Shown here in pieces: positions 17,963 to 26,554 of a DNA stretch of 33,597 nt. Position 1 is the first letter of the stretch. Each line of letters starts with the position of its first letter. The stretch spans positions 1 to 33,597 of the forward strand of contig JAIORQ010000071.1 of NCBI GenBank assembly GCA_021108035.1. The letters are read 5' to 3'. Source of the DNA: Bacteroidales bacterium. GTDB lineage: Bacteria > Bacteroidota > Bacteroidia > Bacteroidales > JAADGE01. Position numbers and translations under genes: made by a program. Under the pieces are notes generated by a model that was given only the letters and a program-made list of their open reading frames with translations, searched no databases and was not told the origin of the DNA.

Positions 17963-19015
17963 ATGTTATTTATCTATATATTAATTTTACTTGCATCATT
18001 CTATGTATTGGCAAAAGTTGTTGATGACTATTTTGTAGATTCATTAGATTATGTTGCTGAAAGACTAAAAATGTCCCATGATGCTGCAGGGGCAACTTTA
18101 ATGGCCATAGGTTCCAGTGCACCGGAGTTATTTGTTGCAATTTTTGCTGTTATTCGTCCCGACGGAAATCATGAAGCTATAGGAATCGGAAATATTGTAG
18201 GTTCTGCCTTATTTAATATTTTAGTAATAACAGGAGCTGCTGCTATTGTCAGAAAAGCATTTATTGCTTGGCAAGGAGTTGTGAGAGACTTGGTATTTTA
18301 TGCAATTTCTGTCGTTTTACTTTTATTAACTTTAGCAGACGGAAAAGTATCATATGCAGAAGCGAGTATTCTTATAGCTGTCTATCTTATTTATGTTTTA
18401 GTTGTTGTATATTGGCGTAAAATGTTTAAATATAACGACCCTGATGAAAAGATAACAGTAAAGGAAACAGACGAAAATAAAGAACTGAAATTATATGAAA
18501 AAATCATGAGTCCGCTTGATTTCATTCTTAAAAAAATCTTTCCGCCTGCAAAATATAATTTTGCTGTATTCTTTATGTCAATTGCGATAATTGCAGGTAT
18601 CAGTTGGGTATTAGTTGAAAGTGCTATACATATAGCTCGTATTTTAAATATTTCTGAAGCAATTATTGCAGTTACTGTTCTCGCTGTAGGAACATCAATT
18701 CCTGATTTATTGTCATCACTAATTGTTTCAAAACAAGGAAGAGGCGGAATGGCAATAAGTAATGCCGTAGGTTCAAATATTTTTGATATATTGATAGGAT
18801 TAGGATTGCCTTTTATGATTATAATATTAACAACAGGAGGTAAAGCATCATTGGATATAGGAAATATTGAACAATCCGTTTATTTTTTATTGGTATCTGT
18901 AGTTATTGTCTTTTTATTATTTGTAATAAATAAATGGAAAGTCGGAAAAATTTTTGGAAGTTTCTTGATAGTTATTTATTTAGCATATGTTGTTTGGGTA
19001 ATTATTACTGTATAA
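17963..19015 (+). CDS. Calcium/sodium antiporter (CaCA superfamily, NCKX-like motifs)
   Basis: 350 residues, about ten membrane segments in two inverted halves joined by a charged loop (about 150-190). The alpha-1 repeat is GATLMAIGSSAPE (43-55) with GSALFN at 80-85; alpha-2 is AVGTSIPDLLSSLIVS (241-256) with NAVGSNIFDILIGLG (267-281). The acidic residues Glu55 and Asp248 are the ion ligands expected for this family. SSAPE/GTSIPD with SNIFD resembles the potassium-dependent exchangers (NCKX) and bacterial YrbG. It probably exports Ca2+ using the Na+ gradient; K+ dependence is an inference. A strong hairpin terminator follows. It is not obviously co-transcribed with manB. Confidence 0.92.
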   Translation: MLFIYILILLASFYVLAKVVDDYFVDSLDYVAERLKMSHDAAGATLMAIGSSAPELFVAIFAVIRPDGNHEAIGIGNIVGSALFNILVITGAAAIVRKAFIAWQGVVRDLVFYAISVVLLLLTLADGKVSYAEASILIAVYLIYVLVVVYWRKMFKYNDPDEKITVKETDENKELKLYEKIMSPLDFILKKIFPPAKYNFAVFFMSIAIIAGISWVLVESAIHIARILNISEAIIAVTVLAVGTSIPDLLSSLIVSKQGRGGMAISNAVGSNIFDILIGLGLPFMIIILTTGGKASLDIGNIEQSVYFLLVSVVIVFLLFVINKWKVGKIFGSFLIVIYLAYVVWVIITV

Positions 19016-19057
19016 ATTGAAGTAGTTTTACAAGTGTAAAAGCTCTTATGATAAAAT

Positions 19058-19098
19058 ACAAATGAGCGATTTCATATTACAAATCGCTCATTTTATAT
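19058..19098 (+). terminator. Intrinsic terminator of the Ca/Na antiporter gene
   Basis: AAATGAGCGATTT (19060-19072) pairs perfectly with AAATCGCTCATTT (19081-19093), with an 8-base loop and a T-rich 3' side. It lies 45 bases after the stop and could work in both directions. Confidence 0.85.
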
Positions 19099-19205
19099 TC
19101 TTAACAAAGCAGCAGAAAATTCCTTTAACCATTATTTTTAAAAGGCAAAAATATCTCAAACGCTGTTGTGAAGTAAATTTTTCAGGTTACAAACAGCCTG
19201 TTTTT

Positions 19206-19598
19206 TTAAAAGAATTTTTTCAAAACTCCGTAAAGCAACAAAACAAGTCCGATAACCATTACTGCAATTCCCAACCACGTTGCGCTTGTAACAACTAAAT
19301 ACAATAAAAGTCCAAAAACCAATAGTCCGGCACCTACTAACAGCATTGAACTCATGGCATTCTTTATTCTTTTTTTATCTTTTATTAACTTCCTGTTATT
19401 TCTTTTTATTTTTTTAAATTCTTTTTTACTGATTTTATCAGTTTGAATGATCATCTTTTCTGTGTCATCATTATTTTTGGTCACTTCATTTTCAATTTGT
19501 TTTTGATTTAATTTATTCTCATCTGTGAAACTCTCTGCACTATACACTCCCGAATAAATAAATAGTGACATAACTAAAAGTAAGAAAACTTTTTTCAT
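19206..19598 (-). CDS. Small exported membrane protein, two TM segments
   Basis: 130 residues. A signal peptide (about 1-20) is followed by an Asn/Asp/Lys-rich stretch (ENKLNQKQIENEVTKNND), a very basic helix (KEFKKIKRNNRKLIKDKKRIK, about 58-78) and two hydrophobic segments (SMLLVGAGLLVFGLLLYLVV and LGIAVMVIGLVLLLYGVL) ending in KKFF. The family is not recognised. The basic helix next to the membrane could bind phospholipid head groups or nucleic acid, but that is speculation. The -7 box TACATTTG (19641-19648) lies 43 bases upstream. Confidence 0.65.
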   Translation of the reverse strand: MKKVFLLLVMSLFIYSGVYSAESFTDENKLNQKQIENEVTKNNDDTEKMIIQTDKISKKEFKKIKRNNRKLIKDKKRIKNAMSSMLLVGAGLLVFGLLLYLVVTSATWLGIAVMVIGLVLLLYGVLKKFF

Positions 19599-19640
19599 AA
19601 TTTATCAGTTTTTAAATTTTCAAAAAAAATAATAATTACA

Positions 19641-19648
19641 CAAATGTA
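19641..19648 (-). promoter_or_regulatory. -7 promoter box of the small membrane protein gene
   Basis: TACATTTG on the minus strand matches TAnnTTTG, 43 bases upstream of the ATG at 19598. Confidence 0.45.
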
Positions 19649-19705
19649 TTAAATATTTTTCAAATTAAATTCATTAAATTAATTATTAAAGATAAAAGTA
19701 TTTAA

Positions 19706-19840
19706 TTTTTTGCTGCTGTAAATTTACAGGAGGAATTATATAAATCAGGAAAAGCATTAAGAATAACAGAATAATGCCTTCCTATATGGCAGACAGGAAA
19801 AACCGGAAATTATAATGCTTTGTTGAAAAAAATTCCCTAA
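19706..19840 (+). pseudogene. Possible decayed coding remnant
   Basis: One plus-strand frame reads AAVNLQEELYKSGKALRITE, a TAA, then CLPIWQTGKTGNYNALLKK and a second stop, with a protein-like composition unlike the surrounding AT-rich spacer. There is no start codon or promoter. It may be the leftover of a gene with one internal stop, or chance. Confidence 0.22.
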
Positions 19841-19873
19841 AGAAAAAAACGCCGGATAAATACCGACGTTTAT
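19840..19873 (-). terminator. Terminator downstream of the coiled-coil lipoprotein gene
   Basis: AAACGcCGG (19848-19856) pairs with CCGaCGTTT (19863-19871), with one internal C/A mismatch. On the minus strand it is followed by seven T. It lies beyond the palindromic element, about 170 bases after the lipoprotein stop. Confidence 0.6.
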
Positions 19874-19880
19874 ATTCTGT

Positions 19881-20009
19881 ATTATTCATGAATTAATCAA
19901 TAAACCGTTAAAACGGTTGGAGTTTAGCTCATTTATTAACCCACGACTTAAGTCGTGGGTTGAAATCAAAATATTGATTATAACCGTTTTAACGGTTTTT
20001 ATGAATAAT
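19881..20009. repeat. REP/BIME-like element with three palindromes inside inverted flanks
   Basis: From outside in: ATTATTCAT (19881-19889) is inverted at 20001-20009; TAATCAATA (19893-19901) is inverted as TATTGATTA (19972-19980); the hairpins AACCGTT/AACGGTT occur at 19903-19918 and 19982-19997. In the middle lies a perfect 24-base palindrome (19938-19961, arms AACCCACGAC). It occupies the gap between two minus-strand genes. REP-type repeats of this build are often spread by RAYT transposases; none is in the window. Confidence 0.75.
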
Positions 20010-20040
20010 GCAGGATATATAATTAATGGCTTATGAGAAA

Positions 20041-20919
20041 TTATTCTTTCACAGAAATAACCAAATACTTTGACATCTTCCAAAAATCATCTGCATTGAT
20101 AACCTTTAGCTTAATATATTTACCGTCGGCAGATTGTTCAAATTTATAAGAACCTTCAGGATGATCGGTAATTAATTGAACTTTCTTTGTTTCGTTTAAA
20201 GAAAACTCCATAGTTTCTCTGATATCAACCTCAGTAAATTCAGATTCTTTCATTTTCACTTTTGTATTGCTTCCTATTCCTATAAATCCTCCGTCAGATT
20301 TTAAAATCCCTTTGTTTTTAAGATTTTTCTTCGTATCAATAATATAAAAAGCAGTATGCAATTTTACATCTTGATCTGTTATCAGAGAATCTTTCACTAC
20401 ACTTTCAAATGACATTTCTGCAAGACTGCTGTCCATTGCTGCAATTTTTAGATTTAATTCAGTAATATCAATATTTTTCTGTACCAATTGCGAACGTAAA
20501 TCAGTTAATTCAATATCTTTCTGAACAATACTGTTATTAAGCAGTTTAATTGTAGTTCTTAATTCTTTATTTTTTGAATTCGACTTATCTAATTTATTTC
20601 TTAAATAAGCCAGTTTCTTCTTGTTTTCTTGCATTAATTCATATATAGCCAAAATATCGTTATTTATAGCTTCAACATCTGTATCTTCAAGTTCAACATC
20701 TCCAACAGTTTGGGTTGTAATGATATTTTCTTTTTCCTTAATTTCATTCAAATTCATTTGAATTTCATTAAATGATTTTAAATATTCATTCATTGTAACC
20801 TGATCTTCAGATGTTATACTCATCAAACTGTCAACTTGACTTTTTAGTCTGATTTCTTCTTTGCTTTCACCGCATGCAAACATAAGCGGAATTAATAATA
20901 AAAAAAGATAATGTTTCAT
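20041..20919 (-). CDS. Coiled-coil lipoprotein
   Basis: 292 residues. The N-terminus MKHYLFLLLIPLMFACGES gives a lipobox with Cys16. Residues about 20-170 are a long coiled coil (EIRLKSQVDSLMS, ENKKKLAYLRNKLDKSNSKN, VQKDIELTDLRSQLVQKNID). A C-terminal globular domain of about 110 residues contains KLHTAFYIIDTKKNLKNKGI, LITDHPEGSYKF and SKYLVISVKE. I recall similar uncharacterised lipoproteins across Bacteroidota but cannot name a function. It is probably outer-membrane anchored with the coil in the periplasm. It has no partner gene; a REP-like element and a terminator follow it. Confidence 0.75.
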   Translation of the reverse strand: MKHYLFLLLIPLMFACGESKEEIRLKSQVDSLMSITSEDQVTMNEYLKSFNEIQMNLNEIKEKENIITTQTVGDVELEDTDVEAINNDILAIYELMQENKKKLAYLRNKLDKSNSKNKELRTTIKLLNNSIVQKDIELTDLRSQLVQKNIDITELNLKIAAMDSSLAEMSFESVVKDSLITDQDVKLHTAFYIIDTKKNLKNKGILKSDGGFIGIGSNTKVKMKESEFTEVDIRETMEFSLNETKKVQLITDHPEGSYKFEQSADGKYIKLKVINADDFWKMSKYLVISVKE

Positions 20920-20929
20920 AATAGATATT

Positions 20930-21184
20930 TTTATAGATTTATAAATATTGTAATTATTTCATTATTTAGAATTATAAACAAATCCCGAAAAAACGGGACA
21001 AGCTATCCCGAAACAAGTACGGGACAAGTTATTGTCTGTAATTTTGTTGTTTTTTATTTAAAGTTGTTCCTGTTACATTGTTACATTGCTTCATTGTTAA
21101 ATTGTTTTGTGATTTTCCTGCCTACAGCAAGCCTTTGAACTTTGAACTTTGAACTTTATAACTCACCATATACAAACTTACTCT
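20930..21184. repeat. Composite intergenic repeat, copy B (inverted relative to copy A)
   Basis: 20970-20999 (aattataaacaaatcccg and on) matches copy A in reverse complement. It is followed by a second CCCG...CGGGACAAG hairpin (21006-21027), a taattttgttgt block also found inverted in copy A, four 8-base units at 21075-21106 (acattgtt, acattgct, tcattgtt, aaattgtt), and three tttgaac units at 21134-21154. No gene is seen. Confidence 0.6.
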
Positions 21185-22327
21185 TTAAATCAGTATAAAT
21201 AAATAACCGACAATCAACCCTACTACTACATTTACAAGTTTCGCAACTAAAAAACTTTTACCCGATTCAGCTAATAAAGGAATTGAACCGTGACCGTCTT
21301 GAACAATAGAATTAGTTAACAAAACCGCAAAAGGTATTATGCCTGATGCAAATAAACTGATAAAAATGATATGCGGCCCGCTTTCCGGTATTAATCCGAT
21401 TAAAGCCGCAATTAAAATTACAAAATAAATATTTCCTTTTATCCAATCTCTTACATCAATAAATTCATTCAAAAAATGCAATACTAAAAATGCACTGAAT
21501 GTCCATAATAATAATCGTAAAAAATGCTTTTTTATTACATGTCCCCACAAATGTTTTTTTAAAAAATGATCGGGTACAGTGAAAGCAATGAATAATCCTA
21601 TTAAAGTTACAATAAAAAAAGTGATTTTTTCCCATCCCCAATGTAAATGTTCCTCATGTTGACGTTCCTTTTCTTCCTGATAATCAATTTGGTCATTAAC
21701 ATGCAATTGATCTTTTGTGTAATGTGTATCTTCAGTATGTTCAGTTTCAATTATTGTAAGATTGTGTTCGTGAAAATCTGCTCCGAAAAATAACAAGGAA
21801 AGAAAAGCCATTCCGAAAATAATTAAAACAGCTCTTTGCCAAATCATTTTTTTGATCTGAATAAGTATTGTTTTCGGATCAAAGCACACACATTCAGGTT
21901 CATTATTATGAACGAATTTATGATCCATAGTTCGCCCTATATACTTTTTCTCTCTAAAAATCAATTGAATTACAAAACCGGAAATTAAAGAAATTGCAAA
22001 GATAATAATCATGAGCTTCAGTGCTGTTGAAGGAATCATTGCAAACATCACAAAAGCTTCATCACCTGAGGTTGCAATAAGTGCCGTAATAAGAGCAGCT
22101 ATACCAACAGTTCTGTGAACATACATTGATACAACGGCAAAAGTGCCGAGACAACCCGGAATAATTCCCAGAAAAGCAGCCAATAATATTTGCAACCACG
22201 GATTTTTTGAAAAAAAATGTGAATGCTTTCCTTTAGTTTGAACAATAATATATTCTATCACAAGCATCATCACCAATACAAATACGGTGATCATTACAGC
22301 TTGCTTTACAATTGCCAATAAAAACAT
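21185..22327 (-). CDS. Putative 10-TM heavy-metal exporter (ArsP_2-like / putative manganese transporter)
   Basis: 380 residues with about ten membrane segments. The two conserved halves contain FLGIIPGCLGTFAVVSMYVHR (53-72) and IGLIPESGPHIIFISLFASG (310-329), each with the Pro-rich kink and small residues seen in the ArsP_2 family, plus ATSGDEAFVMF (85-95) and QDGHGSIPLLAESGKSF near the C-terminus. A loop at about 184-230 is rich in His, Glu and Asp (FHEHN, EHTEDTHY, RQHEEHLHW) and could bind divalent metal. The family is annotated as a putative manganese or metal exporter; the substrate is not proven. Its start is four bases beyond the last base of yidD, so the two are almost certainly co-transcribed. 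Confidence 0.82.
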   Translation of the reverse strand: MFLLAIVKQAVMITVFVLVMMLVIEYIIVQTKGKHSHFFSKNPWLQILLAAFLGIIPGCLGTFAVVSMYVHRTVGIAALITALIATSGDEAFVMFAMIPSTALKLMIIIFAISLISGFVIQLIFREKKYIGRTMDHKFVHNNEPECVCFDPKTILIQIKKMIWQRAVLIIFGMAFLSLLFFGADFHEHNLTIIETEHTEDTHYTKDQLHVNDQIDYQEEKERQHEEHLHWGWEKITFFIVTLIGLFIAFTVPDHFLKKHLWGHVIKKHFLRLLLWTFSAFLVLHFLNEFIDVRDWIKGNIYFVILIAALIGLIPESGPHIIFISLFASGIIPFAVLLTNSIVQDGHGSIPLLAESGKSFLVAKLVNVVVGLIVGYLFILI

Positions 22328-22331
22328 TAAT

Positions 22332-22616
22332 TCACTTTAAATATTTATCAATATCAAGTTTTTTTACTTTTATTTTTCTCATACCTTTGGGTAATACCGG
22401 ATCGTATCCTGAAGTACCCCAAGGATGACATTTCGATAATCGTTTTAAGCCTAAGAAAAAACCTCTGATTCCATGAACCCTGACAGCTTCAATTACATAT
22501 TCCGAACAAGTTGGGATATGCCTGCAACTGGCAGGTGTGAATGGTGATATCCCGTATTTATAAATCTTTACGGGAAAAACAGCAATATAAAATAATATTT
22601 TTTTAATAATTCTCAT
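22332..22616 (-). CDS. yidD: Membrane protein insertion efficiency factor YidD
   Basis: 94 residues from ATG 22616; an in-frame TTG four codons upstream (22628) is possible but less likely. The YidD signature is complete: KYGISPFTPASCRHIPTCSEYVIEAVRVHG, then GLKRLSKCHPWGTSGYDPV with the three conserved Cys. It begins with an amphipathic helix (IIKKILFYIAVFPVKIYKY) that associates with the inner membrane. YidD assists YidC-dependent insertion. It is usually near rpmH-rnpA-yidC; here it instead leads a transporter gene, with only four bases between them. The C-terminal tail MRKIKVKKLDIDKYLK is a basic extension beyond the core. Confidence 0.94.
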   Translation of the reverse strand: MRIIKKILFYIAVFPVKIYKYGISPFTPASCRHIPTCSEYVIEAVRVHGIRGFFLGLKRLSKCHPWGTSGYDPVLPKGMRKIKVKKLDIDKYLK

Positions 22617-22683
22617 TTCAGCTTTCAAAAATATATAATATCTTGATATTTAACTATAATTAATTCACCTTGTATAAAAAAAG

Positions 22684-22714
22684 TTTGTTTTTTGCAGTAT
22701 AAAAAGTATTTTTA
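22684..22714 (+). promoter_or_regulatory. Promoter of the propeller-SpoIIE gene (TTTG, 19 bases, TATTTTTA)
   Basis: TTTG at 22684-22687 and TATTTTTA at 22707-22714 are 19 bases apart, with one mismatch in the last base. The start would be near 22721, 25 bases before the TTG at 22746, which supports that codon. Confidence 0.55.
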
Positions 22715-22745
22715 CAAGTTCCGCTGAAATTTTAACATATAAAAG

Positions 22746-25700
22746 TTGAAAAATTTTATTTCATATACATTAGTAATTTTTTTTTCTTCACTATTTATTT
22801 TAACAGGTTTAAAAACTAAAAACTTGTTAAATAATTCTAAACAAAAAATTGAGAAATCATTTTCAGAAAAAGATACAAACATAAACAAATTACCGGAAGG
22901 TTATCAATACATAAGTAACTTTTCATTTAAAAAAAATAAAAAAATAAGCTCTGTAACACAAGACAGTTCCGGAGTAATGCTTTTTACAAATAACACAGGA
23001 ATAATATTTTTTGACGGTAAAAACGAAAGAAATCTTTTTATAAAAGATGCTCCTAATATTATAAAAAAATATAAAAAAACCAACTCCTTTTTTATTGCTT
23101 GCAGAAAAGGATTCGGAATGTTAACTAAGGATAAAACAGGTGCTTATATTTATCAATCACTGTCTGAAAAAAGAAGACATAATGAAAATTATTCAGATAT
23201 AGTTATTATATCCGAAAAAATATTCTTTATTAATGAAAAGAAAATCGTAAGTATTAAACCTGATAATCCTGAAGAAACTACAATAGAGTATGTTGATGAA
23301 AAGAACACCATTAATCATGCATTTGAACATAAGGGTGATGTATATTTAAATCTCAATAATTCCGGAATCCATATTTTTAAAAATGATTCAATAATTCAAA
23401 TTGTTAATAATACTGTTTTTTCTGATTATGAAATTTTATTTGATATTCCGTTTAATGAATCATTAATATTAGGAACATCTGATAATGAATTGTTCTTATT
23501 CGACGGAAATAATTACAGCCGTTTTAATACATCATCAGATGATTATATAAAAGAAAGTGTAATAACCGGAGGTACTGATTATGATAAAGATTGGTTTGTA
23601 ATTACAACATTAAACGGAGGAGCAATTATTATCAATAAAAATACCGGTAATGCAGAATATACCATAAACTACAGAACAGGCTTACTTGATGATGAAATAA
23701 TAACATCATACGTCTGTAACAGCGGAGGTCTTTGGCTTTCACATGAATACGGAATTAGCAGAGCAGCATTTGATATACCCGTAAAAAACTTTGGTAATTA
23801 TCCGGGTATTCAAGGAAAAATAAATTCAATACAGGTTTTTGACAGTACTCTTTATGTTGCAACAGGTGAAGGCTTATATTATTTATCAGAAATAAAAAGT
23901 TATGATGAAGTTAAAATTGCAACAGATAAATGGGTAAAATCAAGAATTAAAATAAACGCAAATACAAATAATATTTCTCCTGCATATAACATTGTCTCTG
24001 ATACCGATGATGAAATTAATGAAGATGATTCTGAAGATGCAGGTTTTTTTAAACGTTGGAGAAAAAGAAGAGATAATAAGAAAGAAAATGATGAAACAGA
24101 TGATGATATAACAGAACCCGAAGCAACAGATGACAATTATGAGGACTCTCTGACTAAAGAGGAAAGGTATAAAACAGAGTATAAAAAAGTAACTGAATAC
24201 CGGAAAATATATGAATTACAATCCGTTAAATATTCATATAAAAAAATATCCGGTATTAACAGTAAATGTAAATTTTTAAAACCTTTTAACAACGGGTTAC
24301 TTGCAGTAACAAACTCAGGTTTATATTTTGTTAAAGCTTACGAAACAAAAACCATTATTCCGGATGAATATATCTATGATATTTCCGGAAAAGCAACAGA
24401 CAATATAATCTTTGCAGCAACTTCAAAAGGAATATATAAAATACACAAATCAAGTGATAATATATCAGCATATAAAATTGAAAACGAAAAACCGGAATAT
24501 AAAAAGATTAAAAGATTATATAAGATTAATGATACCGCAATATGGGCAGGATATTTAAATAAACTGTTTCTGTTTAAATTCAAAAAAAACAGAATAAGTT
24601 CTTCAGAGCAGTTTAAATTGAATTCAGACATAAATGAAGACGTAATTATTACAAAATACAAGAACAGACCGGTATTTATTTCGAGTGATAATGCTTTTTA
24701 TTTAAATAATGAAATTAATGACATTGTTGAAGATAATGAATTAAACAAATTAATCAGAAATGCTGACAATATATATTTTACATCAGATACAAGCTATATT
24801 ATTTACGGACAAAATAATTCAGTTTCTCAAATAAATATTAATCAACCCTTACCTTATCTGAAATATGCTTGGCTGGTTGACTATGTTGAAAATCTAACTT
24901 TTGATAATGCTTATAACATTTGGCTTGTTTCAAGAGATAATATGATTTATAAGATCAGCCCTGAAAAATACAGTAACCGTAATTTTAATATTAGTATTAT
25001 TGATATTAAAGATAAAGAAGAAAATTCTTTAGATAACTTTTCGGATATAAAATTAGGCAGTAACTACAAAAGAATAACAATATATCTTTCTTCTCCCTGT
25101 TTTTTTAAAAATGATTTTGTAACGTATTATTACGGTATTGATACAAACAATGAAAAAGACTTTATTGAATCTTCTAAATCAAAAATTATAATTCCGGAAC
25201 TTACTTCCGGTAATCATATCATATATTTATTTGCAGTAAACGAAATAAACGAAAAGAGTGAAACTATCAAGATTAATATTGAGATAAATCCACCGTTTTG
25301 GCAAACTAATCATTTTTTAATTGCCGTTTTTGTTGTATTTATCTTATTAATTTCATTATTAATTTCAGGGGTATACAGAATAAGACAACGAAAGATCAAA
25401 GAATATAACGAAATTCTGGAACTTAAAGTAAAAGAAAGAACTGTTGAAATTAAAATACAAAATAAACAAATCCAAAAACAAAACTCTGAAATTATTGAAC
25501 AAAACAGAAAGATCGTTTATCAAAATGAAGAGATTACCGGAAGTATAAAATATGCCCGTAAAATACAAAAAGCAGCACTTCCGGAAACTGATATTCAATC
25601 TAAATATTTATCAGGATTTTTTAACTTATTTAAACCAAGGGATATTGTAAGCGGTGATTTTTATTGGATGACAGAAGCTCAAAACAAATTATTCATTGCT

Positions 25701-26294
25701 GCCGTTGATTGTACGGGACATGGTGTTCCGGGAGGGTTTTTGAGTATGTTGGGAATTTCATTTCTAAATGAAATAGTAACTGACATGAACAAAAAAACAG
25801 AAGATATTAAAGCTGCCGACATATTAAATGTGCTGAGAAATAAAATGATTACTACTTTAAGCCAACATAATGAACATACAACACATGACGGCATGGATAT
25901 GGCTTTGGTAATTATCGACAAAGAAAATATGTTGCTTAATTATGCCGGTGCTAATAATCCGGCATATATTATCAGAAAAAATCGATTGAGTAAAATAACA
26001 GCAAACAGAATGCCTATTGGTTTCAATAAAAAATTGAATGATATAGATTTTACCAATAAATTTTTAAAGTTAAAAATGAATGATTCAATTTATTTATTTT
26101 CTGACGGATATGCCGATCAATTCGGTGGTGAAAATAATAAAAAATTCAACTCAAGACGTTTTAGAGAATTATTAATTCACTTGCAGAAATTTCCTATGGT
26201 ACAACAAAAAGATATTGCGGAGACTATTCTGAAAAGATGGCAAAAAGATAATATTCAAATTGATGATATTTTATTAATAGGTATTCAAATTTAA
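22746..26294 (+). CDS. Propeller-sensor, single-TM, SpoIIE-type protein phosphatase
   Basis: 1182 residues with a TTG start, supported by a promoter 30 bases upstream and by MKNFISYTLVIFFSSLFIL, an N-terminal signal anchor. Residues about 50-790 contain two-component-type propeller repeats (TQDSSGVMLFTNNTGIIFFDG, NGGLWLSHEYGISRAAFD-like units). Residues about 800-850 resemble a Y_Y_Y domain, with a TM helix at about 855-878 and a coiled coil (LKVKERTVEIKIQNKQIQKQ) to about 945. The SpoIIE phosphatase is at about 960-1182: VSGDFYWM, AAVDCTGHGVPGGFLSMLG, HDGMDMALVIID, YLFSDGYADQFGG, QIDDILLIGI. The periplasmic propeller probably senses an envelope signal and controls cytoplasmic dephosphorylation. 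An acidic and basic insertion (about 418-480, EDDSEDAG, FKRWRKRRDNKKENDETDDD) interrupts the propeller. No STAS or anti-sigma partner is nearby. Confidence 0.88.
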   Translation: MKNFISYTLVIFFSSLFILTGLKTKNLLNNSKQKIEKSFSEKDTNINKLPEGYQYISNFSFKKNKKISSVTQDSSGVMLFTNNTGIIFFDGKNERNLFIKDAPNIIKKYKKTNSFFIACRKGFGMLTKDKTGAYIYQSLSEKRRHNENYSDIVIISEKIFFINEKKIVSIKPDNPEETTIEYVDEKNTINHAFEHKGDVYLNLNNSGIHIFKNDSIIQIVNNTVFSDYEILFDIPFNESLILGTSDNELFLFDGNNYSRFNTSSDDYIKESVITGGTDYDKDWFVITTLNGGAIIINKNTGNAEYTINYRTGLLDDEIITSYVCNSGGLWLSHEYGISRAAFDIPVKNFGNYPGIQGKINSIQVFDSTLYVATGEGLYYLSEIKSYDEVKIATDKWVKSRIKINANTNNISPAYNIVSDTDDEINEDDSEDAGFFKRWRKRRDNKKENDETDDDITEPEATDDNYEDSLTKEERYKTEYKKVTEYRKIYELQSVKYSYKKISGINSKCKFLKPFNNGLLAVTNSGLYFVKAYETKTIIPDEYIYDISGKATDNIIFAATSKGIYKIHKSSDNISAYKIENEKPEYKKIKRLYKINDTAIWAGYLNKLFLFKFKKNRISSSEQFKLNSDINEDVIITKYKNRPVFISSDNAFYLNNEINDIVEDNELNKLIRNADNIYFTSDTSYIIYGQNNSVSQININQPLPYLKYAWLVDYVENLTFDNAYNIWLVSRDNMIYKISPEKYSNRNFNISIIDIKDKEENSLDNFSDIKLGSNYKRITIYLSSPCFFKNDFVTYYYGIDTNNEKDFIESSKSKIIIPELTSGNHIIYLFAVNEINEKSETIKINIEINPPFWQTNHFLIAVFVVFILLISLLISGVYRIRQRKIKEYNEILELKVKERTVEIKIQNKQIQKQNSEIIEQNRKIVYQNEEITGSIKYARKIQKAALPETDIQSKYLSGFFNLFKPRDIVSGDFYWMTEAQNKLFIAAVDCTGHGVPGGFLSMLGISFLNEIVTDMNKKTEDIKAADILNVLRNKMITTLSQHNEHTTHDGMDMALVIIDKENMLLNYAGANNPAYIIRKNRLSKITANRMPIGFNKKLNDIDFTNKFLKLKMNDSIYLFSDGYADQFGGENNKKFNSRRFRELLIHLQKFPMVQQKDIAETILKRWQKDNIQIDDILLIGIQI

Positions 26295-26307
26295 TTAAGG
26301 TAACCTT

Positions 26308-26499
26308 ATGAATAAACCGACAAAACGATCAAAAGCAAATGAGATTCTTTGGCTGGCAATTGCTGTAATGAGTTTGATCGTAGCCGTCCACAGCACTGTA
26401 AATCAATCCTTTTCTTCAGCTTGGTATTATTACGGATTTGTATTAATAGCCCTGTTTATGTACCTTATCAGAAAAAATCAAAGAACAAACAGCAACTAA
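26308..26499 (+). CDS. Small two-TM protein behind the SpoIIE gene
   Basis: 63 residues: basic N-terminus (MNKPTKRSKANE), TM1 (ILWLAIAVMSLIVAVHS), short loop with Trp and three Tyr (SSAWYYYGFVL), TM2 (IALFMYLI) and a basic tail (RKNQRTNSN). It begins 13 bases after the phosphatase stop, so it is probably translated from the same transcript. Family not recognised. Its position suggests, without proof, an accessory role in the same signalling unit. Confidence 0.65.
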   Translation: MNKPTKRSKANEILWLAIAVMSLIVAVHSTVNQSFSSAWYYYGFVLIALFMYLIRKNQRTNSN

Positions 26500-26554
26500 T
26501 CTTGCATTTGTAAAAAAATTTTACTTCTGTTTTTTTCAAAATTTATTTTAAAAT

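Noticed and set aside
22746-26294. Separate upstream gene for the propeller part
   Set aside because: The frame is continuous through propeller, TM, coiled coil and SpoIIE without a stop, so it is one protein.
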